From: Gordonibacter massiliensis (ex Traore et al. 2017)
GTDB lineage: Bacteria > Actinomycetota > Coriobacteriia > Coriobacteriales > Eggerthellaceae
Assembly (NCBI GenBank): GCA_900170005.1
Contig: LT827128.1
Coordinates: 3,406,168 to 3,470,167 of the forward strand
DNA: 64,000 nt
Direction of reading: 5' to 3'
Below the pieces are notes generated by a model. It made no database searches, was not told where the DNA came from, and was given only the letters and a program-made list of their open reading frames with translations. The stretch's first letter is position 1, and each line of letters opens with the position of its first letter. A program made the translations under genes and the position numbers. Shown here piece after piece: positions 36,190 to 45,062 of this stretch.

Positions 36190-38511
36190 ATGCAAGTTTG
36201 CGAAGAAGATCATTTTGAGAAAAGCTCCGGAAACGGGAGCTCTTCCTCGCATGCCTCGGCCAAGGAGTTCGAGGGGCGCAGGCCGTGGCACCTCGATGCG
36301 CGCAAACCTTGGCGTCCCGACGACGAAGGGGCCGATCAGGGGGGAGAGCCGTGGGCCTTCGACCATGGTATCCGCCGGTCCCCCGCCGAGGGGCGGGACT
36401 TCGAGGGCGACGACGTGCGCCGCTCCCCGGCGGAGGAGCTTGTCTCAAAAGGATACTCTCTGCCGAACTTCAAGCGCAAGGACGCGGACGGCGAGGAGCT
36501 GCGGCACGGTGACTACCGCTACCGCCTGCGCGAGGACGGCTCGGCCCGCCTCGTGGCCTACGAGGGTTGCGCGGAGTGCGTGGACATTCCGGCCGAGGTC
36601 GGCGGCGCGCGCGTGACCTCGCTGGCCACGAATCTGTTCCGCGACCATGCGGAGCTGCGCCGCGCCTCGATGCCCGACACGGTGGAGTTCGCGGGCAACC
36701 ATGTGTTCGACGGCTGCGTCAACCTGAGAGGCGTCCGGCTCTCGGCGGCGCTCACCCAGGTCGACCCCACCATGTTCCTGCAATGCGGCTCGCTGGTCGA
36801 GGTGGAGCTCGCCATGCCCACGGTGCGGCTCGAGGGCAACTCGTTCTCGGACGCGCCGGTGGCGCACGTGGTGTTCGGCCCCCTCGTGCAGGCGCTCGAC
36901 GCGAAGCCCCTGGGGCTGCCGCATTTGGAGCGCGTGTCCGTCGACGCGGCCAACGAGCGCTTCGTCACCGACGGCAAGGCCCTGCTCTCGAAGGACCGGC
37001 GCCACCTGTACCGCCTGGTCGTTCCGTGCGCCGCCTACGAGGTGCCCGCCGGATGCGAGGCCGTGGACGAGCGCGCGTTCGATTCGCTCGGCGGGCTCGA
37101 GCAGGTCGCGCTGCCCGACTCCCTGCGCAGCGTGGGCCGCATGGCCTTCGCGAAAACGGGGCTGGCCGCGGTGAGCTTTCCCGCTTCGGTGGAGTCCATC
37201 GGGGAGAAGGCGTTCTACCATTGCGCCGCGCTGTCACAGGTGCGCCTGCCGAGCGGGTGCCGGGACATCGGGTCCGAGGCGTTCGCCTTCACGGCCGCCT
37301 GCCGCGTCGAGCTGCCGCCGGCGCTCGAGCACCTGGGATTCCGCGCCTTCGACCACACGCCCGCGCAGGAGCGTATCGCCGACGGGGCTTTGAGCGTGTC
37401 CGCGGCGAATCGCTTCCTCGAGCTGGACGCCGAAGGCGGCCTGTATCGCCACGACGTGTTCTTGGAGCTGGTGGGCCGGGTGGCGAGCTACCGGGTGCGG
37501 CCCGGCACGCACGCGGTGGCCGACGAGGCCTTCAAACGCCATGCCACCGTGCGTGCGGTGGAGCTGCCCGAGGGCGTGTTCTCCGTGGGCCGCGAGGCGT
37601 TCCGCGGGAACCGGCAGCTCGTGCGGGTCGACCTGCCCGAGAGCCTCGAGCGCATCGGCGCACGCGCGTTTCTGGACACCTCGCTTCTCACGCTGCGCCT
37701 TTCGGAGAACGTGCGCTTCATCGGGGAGGACGCGCTGCTCGTGCAGGGCGACAACCAGCTCATGCCCCGCACGCCTTTGCAGTCGGTTTCGCTCGACGCG
37801 GGCAACCCCGCGTTCTACCTGGAAAACGGGCTTTTGTGCCAGCGCGACGGCAGCAAGATGGGCGGAGACACCTGCCTTCTGTACGTGGGGCCCGACGACG
37901 TGGTGCGCATTCCGCGCCAGGTGACGCACGTCGCGAGCCTCGCGTTCTGCGGCGCCTCGGGCGTGAGCGAGCTGTACGTGCACGGGCACCTGCGCAGCGT
38001 CTGCAACGGGGCGTTCTCCACGGCGCGCACCATTCCGGTCGTGCACGTGGAGTTCCCCGAACCCATCGACGGCTACGAGAAGGGCGATTTCCGGGTGCCC
38101 GAACTGTCCTCGCGGTACCGCTCCCCGTCGTATCTGTTCGACGCGGGCCCGGCGGGAACCGTGTTCGACTTCGAATACTACGACTCGTGGGTGACGCACG
38201 CCGCCACCATGCGGGAGTTCGCGCCGGCCGCCCTGTACCGCCTGACGCATCCCATGCGCCTCGACGAGCGCACGCGCGAGCTGTACGAGGGGATACTCCA
38301 ACGCAAGAGCGCGGCCGCGTGCCGCTACTTCGCCGAGCAGGGCGACCTGGACGCGCTGGCGTGGCTGGCAGACCGGGGGCTGCTTGCCGAGGACGTCGTT
38401 GAAGCGGAACTGAGGACCACGTCGCTTGAGGGGAGGACGCAAGCCACCGCCTGCTTGCTCGAGCTGCAGCATCGCACGATGCCGAGCGCGGGCGTAGACT
38501 TCAGCTTGTAA
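36190..38511 (+). CDS. BspA-type leucine-rich repeat protein
   Basis: 773 aa from ATG 36190 (AGGA 8 nt upstream). No signal peptide. Residues 1-90 are polar, with a repeated RRSPAE motif. From ~100 to ~640 there are about 15 LRR_5/BspA-type units of the form V-LP-x-S/G...IG-x-x-AF (for example LPDSLRSVGRMAFAKTGLAAVSFPA). The C-terminal ~110 residues are helical (YEGILQRKSAAACRYFAEQGDLDAL, ankyrin-like in feel). It runs directly into the VWA and MoxR genes (6-nt gap), so the three probably act together. The lack of a secretion signal argues for a cytoplasmic role, unlike surface BspA proteins. Confidence 0.75.
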   Translation: MQVCEEDHFEKSSGNGSSSSHASAKEFEGRRPWHLDARKPWRPDDEGADQGGEPWAFDHGIRRSPAEGRDFEGDDVRRSPAEELVSKGYSLPNFKRKDADGEELRHGDYRYRLREDGSARLVAYEGCAECVDIPAEVGGARVTSLATNLFRDHAELRRASMPDTVEFAGNHVFDGCVNLRGVRLSAALTQVDPTMFLQCGSLVEVELAMPTVRLEGNSFSDAPVAHVVFGPLVQALDAKPLGLPHLERVSVDAANERFVTDGKALLSKDRRHLYRLVVPCAAYEVPAGCEAVDERAFDSLGGLEQVALPDSLRSVGRMAFAKTGLAAVSFPASVESIGEKAFYHCAALSQVRLPSGCRDIGSEAFAFTAACRVELPPALEHLGFRAFDHTPAQERIADGALSVSAANRFLELDAEGGLYRHDVFLELVGRVASYRVRPGTHAVADEAFKRHATVRAVELPEGVFSVGREAFRGNRQLVRVDLPESLERIGARAFLDTSLLTLRLSENVRFIGEDALLVQGDNQLMPRTPLQSVSLDAGNPAFYLENGLLCQRDGSKMGGDTCLLYVGPDDVVRIPRQVTHVASLAFCGASGVSELYVHGHLRSVCNGAFSTARTIPVVHVEFPEPIDGYEKGDFRVPELSSRYRSPSYLFDAGPAGTVFDFEYYDSWVTHAATMREFAPAALYRLTHPMRLDERTRELYEGILQRKSAAACRYFAEQGDLDALAWLADRGLLAEDVVEAELRTTSLEGRTQATACLLELQHRTMPSAGVDFSL

Positions 38512-38517
38512 ACGCCT

Positions 38518-40167
38518 ATGAAAGATTTGACGCCCATAGCGGAAGGGGACGTGGTTCTCGAGGAACGGGAGCGTGCGCGCGCCCGGGGCACCGCGCCGGA
38601 GAAGATGGTTCTGACCACCGAGGCGCGCATGGCCGAGAAGCGCGAGCGCTACGAGCGGTGCCTTCCCGTGGCCAACGATATTCTGGAGGACGCGCGCACG
38701 TCGCTCGCGGTGCGCTTCCGCTTCCTCGACCGGGCGCTCTGGCGCATGCCGCTCGTGCCGAGCTTCGACGTCTACGGCATCGCGAGCGACGGCTTGAAGC
38801 TGTACTACGACCCCGAGTACGTGGTCGACCGCTTCAAGCTCTCGCCGAACGAAGTGGTGCGCGACGTCATCCACTGCCTGTTCCACTGCATATTCCGGCA
38901 TCCGTTCATGCTGTACTCGGTGCTGCGGCAGCCGTGGGACGTGGCCTGCGACATCGCCATCGAGGCGCTGCTGCTCGATCTGGTGGGAGAGGCGTTTCCC
39001 AGCAACTTCGACCGACGCGCGCGCGAGGCGCTCAGGGTCATCCGCGCCCAGGTGGAAGGGGTGGTGACGGCCGAGCGGCTCTACCACTTCTTCTCGAACG
39101 AGGGCAGCCAGGTCGACCTGCGCTCGCTGGCGCCCATGTTCTATCGCGACACGCACGGGCTGTGGTACAACGACGGAGCCGAAGGCGCGGCGCGCGGATC
39201 CATGAGCGCCGCGCGCCAGCAGTCGGAAGACCGCGAGGGCGGCGAGCTGCCCACGTCGGAGGGGGGCGAGTCGCTCGACGACACGCGCGGCGCTTCCGAG
39301 ATGCCCGCGCCGAGCGGGGGCGACGACGAGCAGGATCGCGAGTCGCCCGACGACGAGGCCGAGCGCGACGAGCCGGCCGACGAGCGCGACGACGAGGGCG
39401 GCTCCGGCGACGACGAACCGGCCGTGGACGACGAGCTGGCCGAACAGTGGGCCGACGTGAGCCGGCACATCCAGATCGAGCTGGAGGCGCATATGCTGCG
39501 CCAGGGCGAGGGGGCGGGCAACTTCGCCGCCGCGCTCGAGGCCGTGAACCGCGAGAAGCACGACTACGCGGAGTTCCTCAAGCGCTTCGCCACGCTGCAC
39601 GAGCGCATGCGCGTGAACCCCGACGAGTTCGACTACATCTACTACACGTACGGCTTGGACCAGTACGGCAACATGCCGCTCATCGAGCCGCTCGAGTACA
39701 AGGAGACGCGCGCGGTGCACGACTTCGCCATCGCCATCGACACGTCCGAGTCGGTGTCGGGCGATCTGGTGCAGGCGTTCATGCGCAAGACGTACAACAT
39801 ACTGAAGCAGGCCGAGAACTTCACCGACCGCGTGAACATCCACGTCATCCAGTGCGACGCGCGCGTGCAGGAGGACACGAAGATCACCTCGCTCGAGGAG
39901 CTCGACCTGTACTTGGAGAACCTGGAGCTCAAGGGGTTCGGCGGCACGGACTTCCGACCGGTGTTCGAATACGTGAACCTTTTGGTGGAGAAGGGCGAGT
40001 TCTCCGACTTGCGGGGCCTCGTCTACTTCACGGACGGGCAGGGCACGTTCCCGCGCAGGCAGCCGGCCTACGACGCGGTGTTCGTGTTCTTGGACGACGG
40101 CTACTCGGACCCGACGGTGCCCCCGTGGGCGCTCAAGGTCATTCTGGACGAGAGGGGATTGACGTGA
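38518..40167 (+). CDS. VWA protein with degenerate zincin domain (DUF2201-like)
   Basis: 549 aa, starting 6 nt after the LRR stop, with no strong ribosome-binding site, so probably coupled. N-terminal metallopeptidase-like domain (~60-220) where the usual HExxH reads H119-C-L-F-H123: the catalytic Glu is replaced by Cys, suggesting loss of peptidase activity. A very acidic linker (~230-320, runs of Asp/Glu) follows, then a VWA domain with the MIDAS motif D408-T-S-E-S412. Such VWA proteins are standard partners of MoxR ATPases, here the next gene. Likely role: substrate adaptor for the ATPase. Confidence 0.8.
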   Translation: MKDLTPIAEGDVVLEERERARARGTAPEKMVLTTEARMAEKRERYERCLPVANDILEDARTSLAVRFRFLDRALWRMPLVPSFDVYGIASDGLKLYYDPEYVVDRFKLSPNEVVRDVIHCLFHCIFRHPFMLYSVLRQPWDVACDIAIEALLLDLVGEAFPSNFDRRAREALRVIRAQVEGVVTAERLYHFFSNEGSQVDLRSLAPMFYRDTHGLWYNDGAEGAARGSMSAARQQSEDREGGELPTSEGGESLDDTRGASEMPAPSGGDDEQDRESPDDEAERDEPADERDDEGGSGDDEPAVDDELAEQWADVSRHIQIELEAHMLRQGEGAGNFAAALEAVNREKHDYAEFLKRFATLHERMRVNPDEFDYIYYTYGLDQYGNMPLIEPLEYKETRAVHDFAIAIDTSESVSGDLVQAFMRKTYNILKQAENFTDRVNIHVIQCDARVQEDTKITSLEELDLYLENLELKGFGGTDFRPVFEYVNLLVEKGEFSDLRGLVYFTDGQGTFPRRQPAYDAVFVFLDDGYSDPTVPPWALKVILDERGLT

Positions 40168-40228
40168 CGGACGGCGGGCGGGGCCTGCGAGGCGAAGGGC
40201 GGCAATCGGTGGACTCAAGGAGCGAACT

Positions 40229-41731
40229 ATGAACATTGCGGAAGCGAAACAGCAGGTGAAAGACACTATCGAGGCGTACCTGGCGGTCGACGACCGCGGG
40301 CGGCCCCTTCTGGACACCGCGCGTCAGCGCCCGGTGTTCTTGGTGGGCGCGCCCGGCATCGGCAAGACGGCCATCATGGCGCAGATCGCCAGCGAGCTGG
40401 GCATCGGGCTGGTGTCCTACTCCATGACGCATCACACGCGCCAGAGCGCGCTCGGCCTGCCGTTCATCGTGCACGAGGATTTCGAAGGGTTGGAGTACGA
40501 GGCCTCCGAGTACACCATGAGCGAGATCATCGCGTCCGTGTACTCCTACATGAAGAAGAGCAAGGTGCGCCGCGGCATCCTGTTCCTCGACGAGATCAAC
40601 TGCGTGTCCGAGACGCTCTATCCGTCCATGCTGCAGTTCCTCCAGTTCAAGACGTTCGGGCGCCATGCGGTGCCCGAGGGGTGGATCATCGTCACGGCCG
40701 GCAACCCGCCCGAGTACAACAAGTCCGTGCACGAGTTCGACATCGTCACGCTCGATCGCGTGAAGAAGATCAACGTCGAGCCCGACTTCGGCGCGTGGAA
40801 GGCCTATGCGGTGTCGAAGGGCACGCACCCGGCCATCCTCACGTTTTTGGAGATCAAAAAGAACCGCTTCTACTCCATCGAGGCGTCGCTCGACGGCAAG
40901 TCGTTCGTCACCGCGCGCGGGTGGGACGACCTGTCGGACATGATCGGCATATTCGAGCGGCTGGGCAAGACGGTCGACTACGATTTGATCGTTCAGTACG
41001 TGCAGAACGAGACGATAGCGCGCGAGTTCGCCGCGTACTACGACCTGTTCAACAAATACCGCGACGACTACCGCATCGACGAGATCCTTGCCGGCGGGGA
41101 CGTTGCCGGTATAATCGACCGAGCCGGCGCGGCCGAGTTCGACGAACGCCTGTCGCTCGTGGGGCTTTTGCTGGACGCCGTGTGCGGCGACATGAAGGAC
41201 ATCGTCGACGAGACCGACGTGCTCGTGGCGCTGCGCGACGATTTGCGCGGCATGAAGCCCGCCGTGGAGGAGGGCGGCGACGTTCGGGAGCTTTTGGGGG
41301 ACCTCGGACGCGTGCGCGCCTCGCAGCTCGAGCTGGGCGTGGCCGCGGGCAACCTGTCGAAGGGCCGCCGCGCGATCGCCGAGCGCGAGCTGGATGAGAT
41401 AGCCGCCTTGGCGAGGATTGCCGAGGAGGTCGCCGATCCGGCCGAGGGCTACGCGCTCGTGGCGGCCGCGTTCGCCGACAAGGCGGAGGCGCTGCAGGGG
41501 CGCGCGGCCGAGGTGGAGGAGCGGCTGTCCCGCGCGTTCTCCTTCGTGGAGGAGGCGTTCGGCGACGCGCAGGAGATGACGGTGTTCACGACGGAGCTCA
41601 CCTCGCGCACCAGCTCGGCACGCTACATCGCCCAGTACGGAAGCGCGTCCTACTTCGCGCACAACGCGGATATGATATTGTCGGACCGGCAGCGCGAGCT
41701 GCGCCGTCGCGTCGAAGACCTCAACGTGTAG
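40229..41731 (+). CDS. MoxR-type AAA+ ATPase
   Basis: 500 aa, AAGGAG 6 nt before the ATG. Walker A GAPGIGKT (40-47), Walker B GILFLDEIN, sensor I ATAGNPPEYN-like (VTAGNPPEYNKS). The AAA+ core covers ~30-300. The C-terminal ~200 residues are helical and acidic, and longer than in short MoxR proteins. Forms a module with the VWA protein upstream: such pairs remodel or assemble protein complexes, often inserting metal cofactors. The client is unknown; the LRR protein or the nearby molybdoenzymes are candidates. Confidence 0.85.
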   Translation: MNIAEAKQQVKDTIEAYLAVDDRGRPLLDTARQRPVFLVGAPGIGKTAIMAQIASELGIGLVSYSMTHHTRQSALGLPFIVHEDFEGLEYEASEYTMSEIIASVYSYMKKSKVRRGILFLDEINCVSETLYPSMLQFLQFKTFGRHAVPEGWIIVTAGNPPEYNKSVHEFDIVTLDRVKKINVEPDFGAWKAYAVSKGTHPAILTFLEIKKNRFYSIEASLDGKSFVTARGWDDLSDMIGIFERLGKTVDYDLIVQYVQNETIAREFAAYYDLFNKYRDDYRIDEILAGGDVAGIIDRAGAAEFDERLSLVGLLLDAVCGDMKDIVDETDVLVALRDDLRGMKPAVEEGGDVRELLGDLGRVRASQLELGVAAGNLSKGRRAIAERELDEIAALARIAEEVADPAEGYALVAAAFADKAEALQGRAAEVEERLSRAFSFVEEAFGDAQEMTVFTTELTSRTSSARYIAQYGSASYFAHNADMILSDRQRELRRRVEDLNV

Positions 41732-41807
41732 GGCAAGCCAGGGAGCATCGCGAACCAATGCGCCGAAAAACCAACGTGCAAGGCAAACAGCTAAGGAGAA
41801 GAAGATT

Positions 41808-42647
41808 ATGAAGAAGTACACGCTCACCTCGTACGATCCGGTCGAACTCGACCTGCCGAAGCCCCAGGTGCCCGCAAGCCTGGTGGACGCCCAGATCGAG
41901 AAGCTGCTCGAGCCCTTGGCGGAGTACCACGAGATCGCCGAGGAGCGCGGGGTCATGATGGGCGACCATGTGGTCGTGACCACCGTTGACGCCTGCATCG
42001 ACGGCAACCCCGCCTCGAACTTCGTGCTGGAGCATTCGCTGTACCACGTGGGAGGCGGCGAGATGCCCCGCACGTTCGACGACGAGCTGGTGGGCATGGC
42101 CCCGGGCGAGACGAAGGGCGCCGAGGCGAAGATCAAGCTGCCGCTGGCGAAGGACGGCGACGCGTCGCGTCTGACCATGCAGGTGACGGTGGAGAAGATC
42201 CTGAGCTGCCGCACGCCGGAGCTGACCGACGCGTTCGTCGCCGAGCACTTCGAACCCGCCACGACGGTGGCCGAGTTCCGCGAGGGCGTGGCCAAGCAGT
42301 TCGGCCTGCCCGACATGGCGAAGAACGACGCCCAGTTCCCCGACCTCGTGCTGGACGAGCTGGCGAAGCGCCTGGTGGAGGATCCCGATCCGGCCGACCT
42401 GCTTCCGGGGCAGCCTCTGGACGCGCTGCGCATCACCTGCGCCATCGACGCGCTGGCCGACCACTTGGACATCGAGCTCACCGACGCGGACATCACGGCC
42501 CAGATGCCCGGCAACGACGCCGAGCAGCGCGAGAAGATTCGCCGGCAGCTGGAGGATCAGGGCCTGGGCGACGAGGCGCGGGTGTTCGCGCGCCGCGAAG
42601 CCGCCCTGTCGTGGCTGGTGAACAACTCGCGCGTTTCGTACAAATAG
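41808..42647 (+). CDS. Trigger-factor-like chaperone with FKBP-like domain
   Basis: 279 aa, AAGGAGAAG 7 nt before the ATG. Residues ~50-140 look like an FKBP-type PPIase insert of trigger factor (GDHVVVTTVDACIDG ... GGGEMPRTFDDELVGMAPGETK, whose last part is the usual G-x-E-x-x-G/A-P-G-E pattern). The rest is the helical chaperone domain. The N-terminal ribosome-binding motif GFRxGKxP of true trigger factor is missing. It follows the MoxR-VWA genes by 76 nt and may be co-transcribed. Distinct from the shorter gene at 7599. Confidence 0.7.
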   Translation: MKKYTLTSYDPVELDLPKPQVPASLVDAQIEKLLEPLAEYHEIAEERGVMMGDHVVVTTVDACIDGNPASNFVLEHSLYHVGGGEMPRTFDDELVGMAPGETKGAEAKIKLPLAKDGDASRLTMQVTVEKILSCRTPELTDAFVAEHFEPATTVAEFREGVAKQFGLPDMAKNDAQFPDLVLDELAKRLVEDPDPADLLPGQPLDALRITCAIDALADHLDIELTDADITAQMPGNDAEQREKIRRQLEDQGLGDEARVFARREAALSWLVNNSRVSYK

Positions 42648-42674
42648 CGAGCACGGCCGAGCGGAGGTGGAGTC

Positions 42675-43394
42675 ATGCAGGCGGACAAGCCGATCGACGA
42701 GGAGAGCCTGAGGGCGTACTACGAGCAGCTTCCCAACGAATACGGGTTCGCGAGCCAGTGCAAGATGACGCTCTTGGGCGACATCAAGGGGAAGCGCGTG
42801 CTCGACCTCGATTGCCGTAGGGGCAAGGGCGTCGTCAAGCTGTCCGACTACGTGGGCGCCCGCGGACGCGTGGTGGGGGTCGATCCGACGCCCGAGTGGA
42901 TAGAGATCGCCCGCTCCTACCAAGACGACGCATGGCGCCGCAACGGGCTGCCCGAGAACAACATGGAATACCTCGTGGCCTATCCGGAGGACCTTGCGGC
43001 GGCCGGGCTTGAGGACGGCGCGTTCGACCTGGTGTTCGCCAACAGCAGCGTGAACGTGGACTACTGCCCCGAGGGGGTGTTCGCCGAGGCGTTCCGCGTG
43101 CTCAGGCCCGGCGGCGTGCTGGTGTACGACGGCGTGGTGGCGGCCGGGGCGCGCGACGCGGACACGGTGGCCCGCGCGCGGGCGCTTGGCAACGCCGTGC
43201 AGGCCGCGTTCGCGCGCGAGGAGTTCGAGGGCATCATGGCCCGCATCGGGTTCGAGAAGCCCGAGTACTACGAGGAATCGGACGTGCGGCCCGAGACGGG
43301 CTACCAGACAGGATGCGAGGTGCCGGTGGCCGAGAGCGACGAGGACGTGCGGTTCGTGAAGACCACGGCGCGCATCTACAAGCCGCGCCGCTAG
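42675..43394 (+). CDS. SAM-dependent methyltransferase
   Basis: 239 aa, GGAGGTGGAG before the ATG. Motif I is VLDLDCRRGKG (the usual GxGxG is altered), the acidic strand is RVVGVDP, and FRVLRPGGVLVYDGV is motif III. The region FDLVFANSSVNVDYC and the spacing recall ArsM-type arsenite methyltransferases, but the catalytic NCV cysteine of ArsM is replaced by Ser, so arsenic methylation is doubtful. Starts 27 nt after the trigger-factor-like gene. Substrate unknown. Confidence 0.75.
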   Translation: MQADKPIDEESLRAYYEQLPNEYGFASQCKMTLLGDIKGKRVLDLDCRRGKGVVKLSDYVGARGRVVGVDPTPEWIEIARSYQDDAWRRNGLPENNMEYLVAYPEDLAAAGLEDGAFDLVFANSSVNVDYCPEGVFAEAFRVLRPGGVLVYDGVVAAGARDADTVARARALGNAVQAAFAREEFEGIMARIGFEKPEYYEESDVRPETGYQTGCEVPVAESDEDVRFVKTTARIYKPRR

Positions 43395-43482
43395 GGTTTG
43401 GAAGCGCGGGCGCTGCGAGTGCCGCGCGCAAGGGGGCGATGTGCCGTCGAGGGTTTCGATCCCGGCGGCGTGAAGGAGCGAT

Positions 43483-44064
43483 ATGAAGTACGAGGAACTG
43501 AAGGAGCAGGTAAAAGCGGTGCCCGCATCGCAGGCGAAGGACTATCGCGAGTTGCTTTCGTTGGCGAGCATTGCCGGCGACGTGTGGCCCCAATTCAAGA
43601 AGCACCTTGAGCAGGCGCAGGACTGCCGAGGCTTCTTCAAGTCCATCTACGACGACGATGCCTGCCGCTTCGAGAACGCCTGGGCGTACTGGGCGAAGAT
43701 GAACAAGGAGCTGTGGGCCGACCGGTTCGAGGCGGAGCGCGCGTTGAGGAACGTGACGCTGGACAACAAGGGGGTTTTCCTCAAAGGGGGCGGCAACGAG
43801 CTGCTCATCCCGCTTTCCGGCCGCAGCCATGCGGCGAGCATCTACCTGTTCCGCGAGAACGGCTTCAACGAGAAGGCCGCGGAGTTCTACGGCGCCATCA
43901 ACGGCTCGTTCACGTGCGCGGGCATCGAGCTCGAGGGCGCGTTCGACGTGTACCGCGCGCACCGTGCGCTCATCTTCGAGCGTTGGGAGATCGACCAACT
44001 GAAGCGCCGCGCCGACGGCAAGGGCCAGATCCGCACGGGATGCGACTGCTCGACCCCCTGGTAG
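43483..44064 (+). CDS. Protein of unknown function
   Basis: 193 aa, AAGGAG 6 nt before the ATG. No recognised family. Mixed alpha/beta, aromatic-rich (WAYWAKMNKELWADRFEAE), with a C-terminal TGCDCSTPW that carries two cysteines. No signal peptide or membrane helix. It is the last gene of the rightward run from the LRR gene and is followed by a hairpin. Confidence 0.65.
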   Translation: MKYEELKEQVKAVPASQAKDYRELLSLASIAGDVWPQFKKHLEQAQDCRGFFKSIYDDDACRFENAWAYWAKMNKELWADRFEAERALRNVTLDNKGVFLKGGGNELLIPLSGRSHAASIYLFRENGFNEKAAEFYGAINGSFTCAGIELEGAFDVYRAHRALIFERWEIDQLKRRADGKGQIRTGCDCSTPW

Positions 44065-44097
44065 GGCTGCGTTTCCGAAGCGATGCCGAGAACCGTT

Positions 44098-44127
44098 CGC
44101 AGGGGCGGGCAGCAGCCCGCCCCTGCG
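44098..44127. repeat. Hairpin of the dispersed repeat family, likely terminator
   Basis: Perfect 13-bp stem (44098-44110 with 44115-44127), loop AGCA, core CAGGGGCGGGC. It lies between convergent genes (43483 gene and hicB). Confidence 0.7.
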
Positions 44128-44138
44128 GGGATTGGCGG

Positions 44139-44591
44139 CTAGGACGTCTTCGCGGACTTTTTCGGGCGCCCCGCCTTCGGCTTCTCGCGCAGGCGCGCAT
44201 CCACGCTGTAGCGCGTGATGAACGAGTCGCGACCCTTGCGGAAGCCTTCGAGAAGGTCGGCTTTAAGCATTTGAGACACGCGCGCGCGGGATACGCCCAG
44301 AAGCTCGGCTGCTTCGGACGCGGTGACTGCGGGGATGGTGTCGAGGCCCGCCTCCACGGCTACGAGAAGAACGCGGCCGCCTTCACGCGTGGGCTCATGA
44401 CCGAGGGTGGCCTCGGGAATGTCCTCGCCGTGCATGAGGCGATGCTCGATTTCAAGCTTCAGCCAATCGGCTGCCATAGTTGCAGCTTCGGCCAGATCGG
44501 CCCCTTGGGTTCCTCCATCGAAATCGAACGGGAACGCGAGAATCCAGCCGTCTTCTCCTTCGAACAGTTCGAACTCGTACACATACAGCAT
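44139..44591 (-). CDS. hicB: HicB-type antitoxin
   Basis: 150 aa from ATG 44591 (AAGGAA 6 nt upstream). The N-terminal degenerate RNase H-like fold begins YVYEFELFEGEDGWILAFPFDF, the HicB pattern. The C-terminal helix-turn-helix (SEAAELLGVSRARVSQML) should bind the hicAB operator. Basic tail KPKAGRPKKSAK. It follows the toxin gene by 31 nt. It neutralises HicA and represses the operon in known systems. Confidence 0.85.
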   Translation of the reverse strand: MLYVYEFELFEGEDGWILAFPFDFDGGTQGADLAEAATMAADWLKLEIEHRLMHGEDIPEATLGHEPTREGGRVLLVAVEAGLDTIPAVTASEAAELLGVSRARVSQMLKADLLEGFRKGRDSFITRYSVDARLREKPKAGRPKKSAKTS

Positions 44592-44622
44592 GGGCGGTTC
44601 CTTTCGTGTTTTTTGGGCAGGG

Positions 44623-44805
44623 TCAAGGCCGTTTCTCGATTCCCGCCTGCTTTCTGATTGCTCTCGCCAGCCCTTCATCGATTTCCCGATGTCGTGGGAT
44701 TGACGTTTGGAAGCCGGGTTTTTTGAAAACGTCGTGGTCGGCTCCACCGTAGTTCTTCAACCCTTGGGCCTCGACTTCCTTGACAAGGTCGCGTCTCTTT
44801 ACCAT
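44623..44805 (-). CDS. hicA: HicA-type mRNA interferase toxin
   Basis: 60 aa, AAAGGA 5 nt before the ATG. Double-stranded-RNA-binding-like fold with the family core GGADHDVFKKPG, including the catalytic His, and the end IPRHREIDEGLARAIRKQAGI. Toxin-first order, as usual for hicAB. Expected to cleave mRNA and tmRNA when HicB is lost. Confidence 0.88.
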   Translation of the reverse strand: MVKRRDLVKEVEAQGLKNYGGADHDVFKKPGFQTSIPRHREIDEGLARAIRKQAGIEKRP

Positions 44806-44821
44806 GATCGTCCTTTCAAAA

Positions 44822-44850
44822 ATTATAAACTATAATTAAGAATTAATCAA
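44822..44850 (-). promoter_or_regulatory. hicAB promoter and operator
   Basis: On the minus strand, -35 TTGATT (44845-44850) and -10 TATAAT (44822-44827) with a 17-nt spacer. The -10 is half of a perfect dyad ATTATA-AAC-TATAAT (44822-44836), a likely HicB operator. Confidence 0.8.
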
Positions 44851-44876
44851 GCTGATCGATCGATTGCGACAGGCCC

Positions 44877-44993
44877 GTAGGGGCTGTGTCAAAAGCGTCG
44901 TTTTCGCTCGCCCCGTAGGGCAAGGGCAGAGCCCTTGCCCTACGGGGCGACTACGAGAAACGCGCATTTGACGACTTTTGATACAGGCCCTAC
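44877..44993. repeat. Nested long inverted repeat
   Basis: Outer arms 44877-44900 and 44971-44993 pair with few mismatches. Inside, a perfect 20-bp stem (44908-44927 with 44931-44950) closes on a 3-nt AGA loop and carries CGCCCCGTAGGGCAAGGGC. It is upstream of hicAB and downstream of the surface-protein gene; the largest member of the GTAGGGGC family here. Confidence 0.7.
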
Positions 44994-45062
44994 AGCGCGA
45001 CCGCCGCATACGCATCTTGGGCGTTTTATCGACGCGGAGACGGTCGCTTTCCGATGCGCTCC

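Noticed and set aside
42675-43394. Calling the methyltransferase ArsM
   Set aside because: The catalytic NCV cysteine and the usual glycine motif are altered; only a general methyltransferase call is supported.
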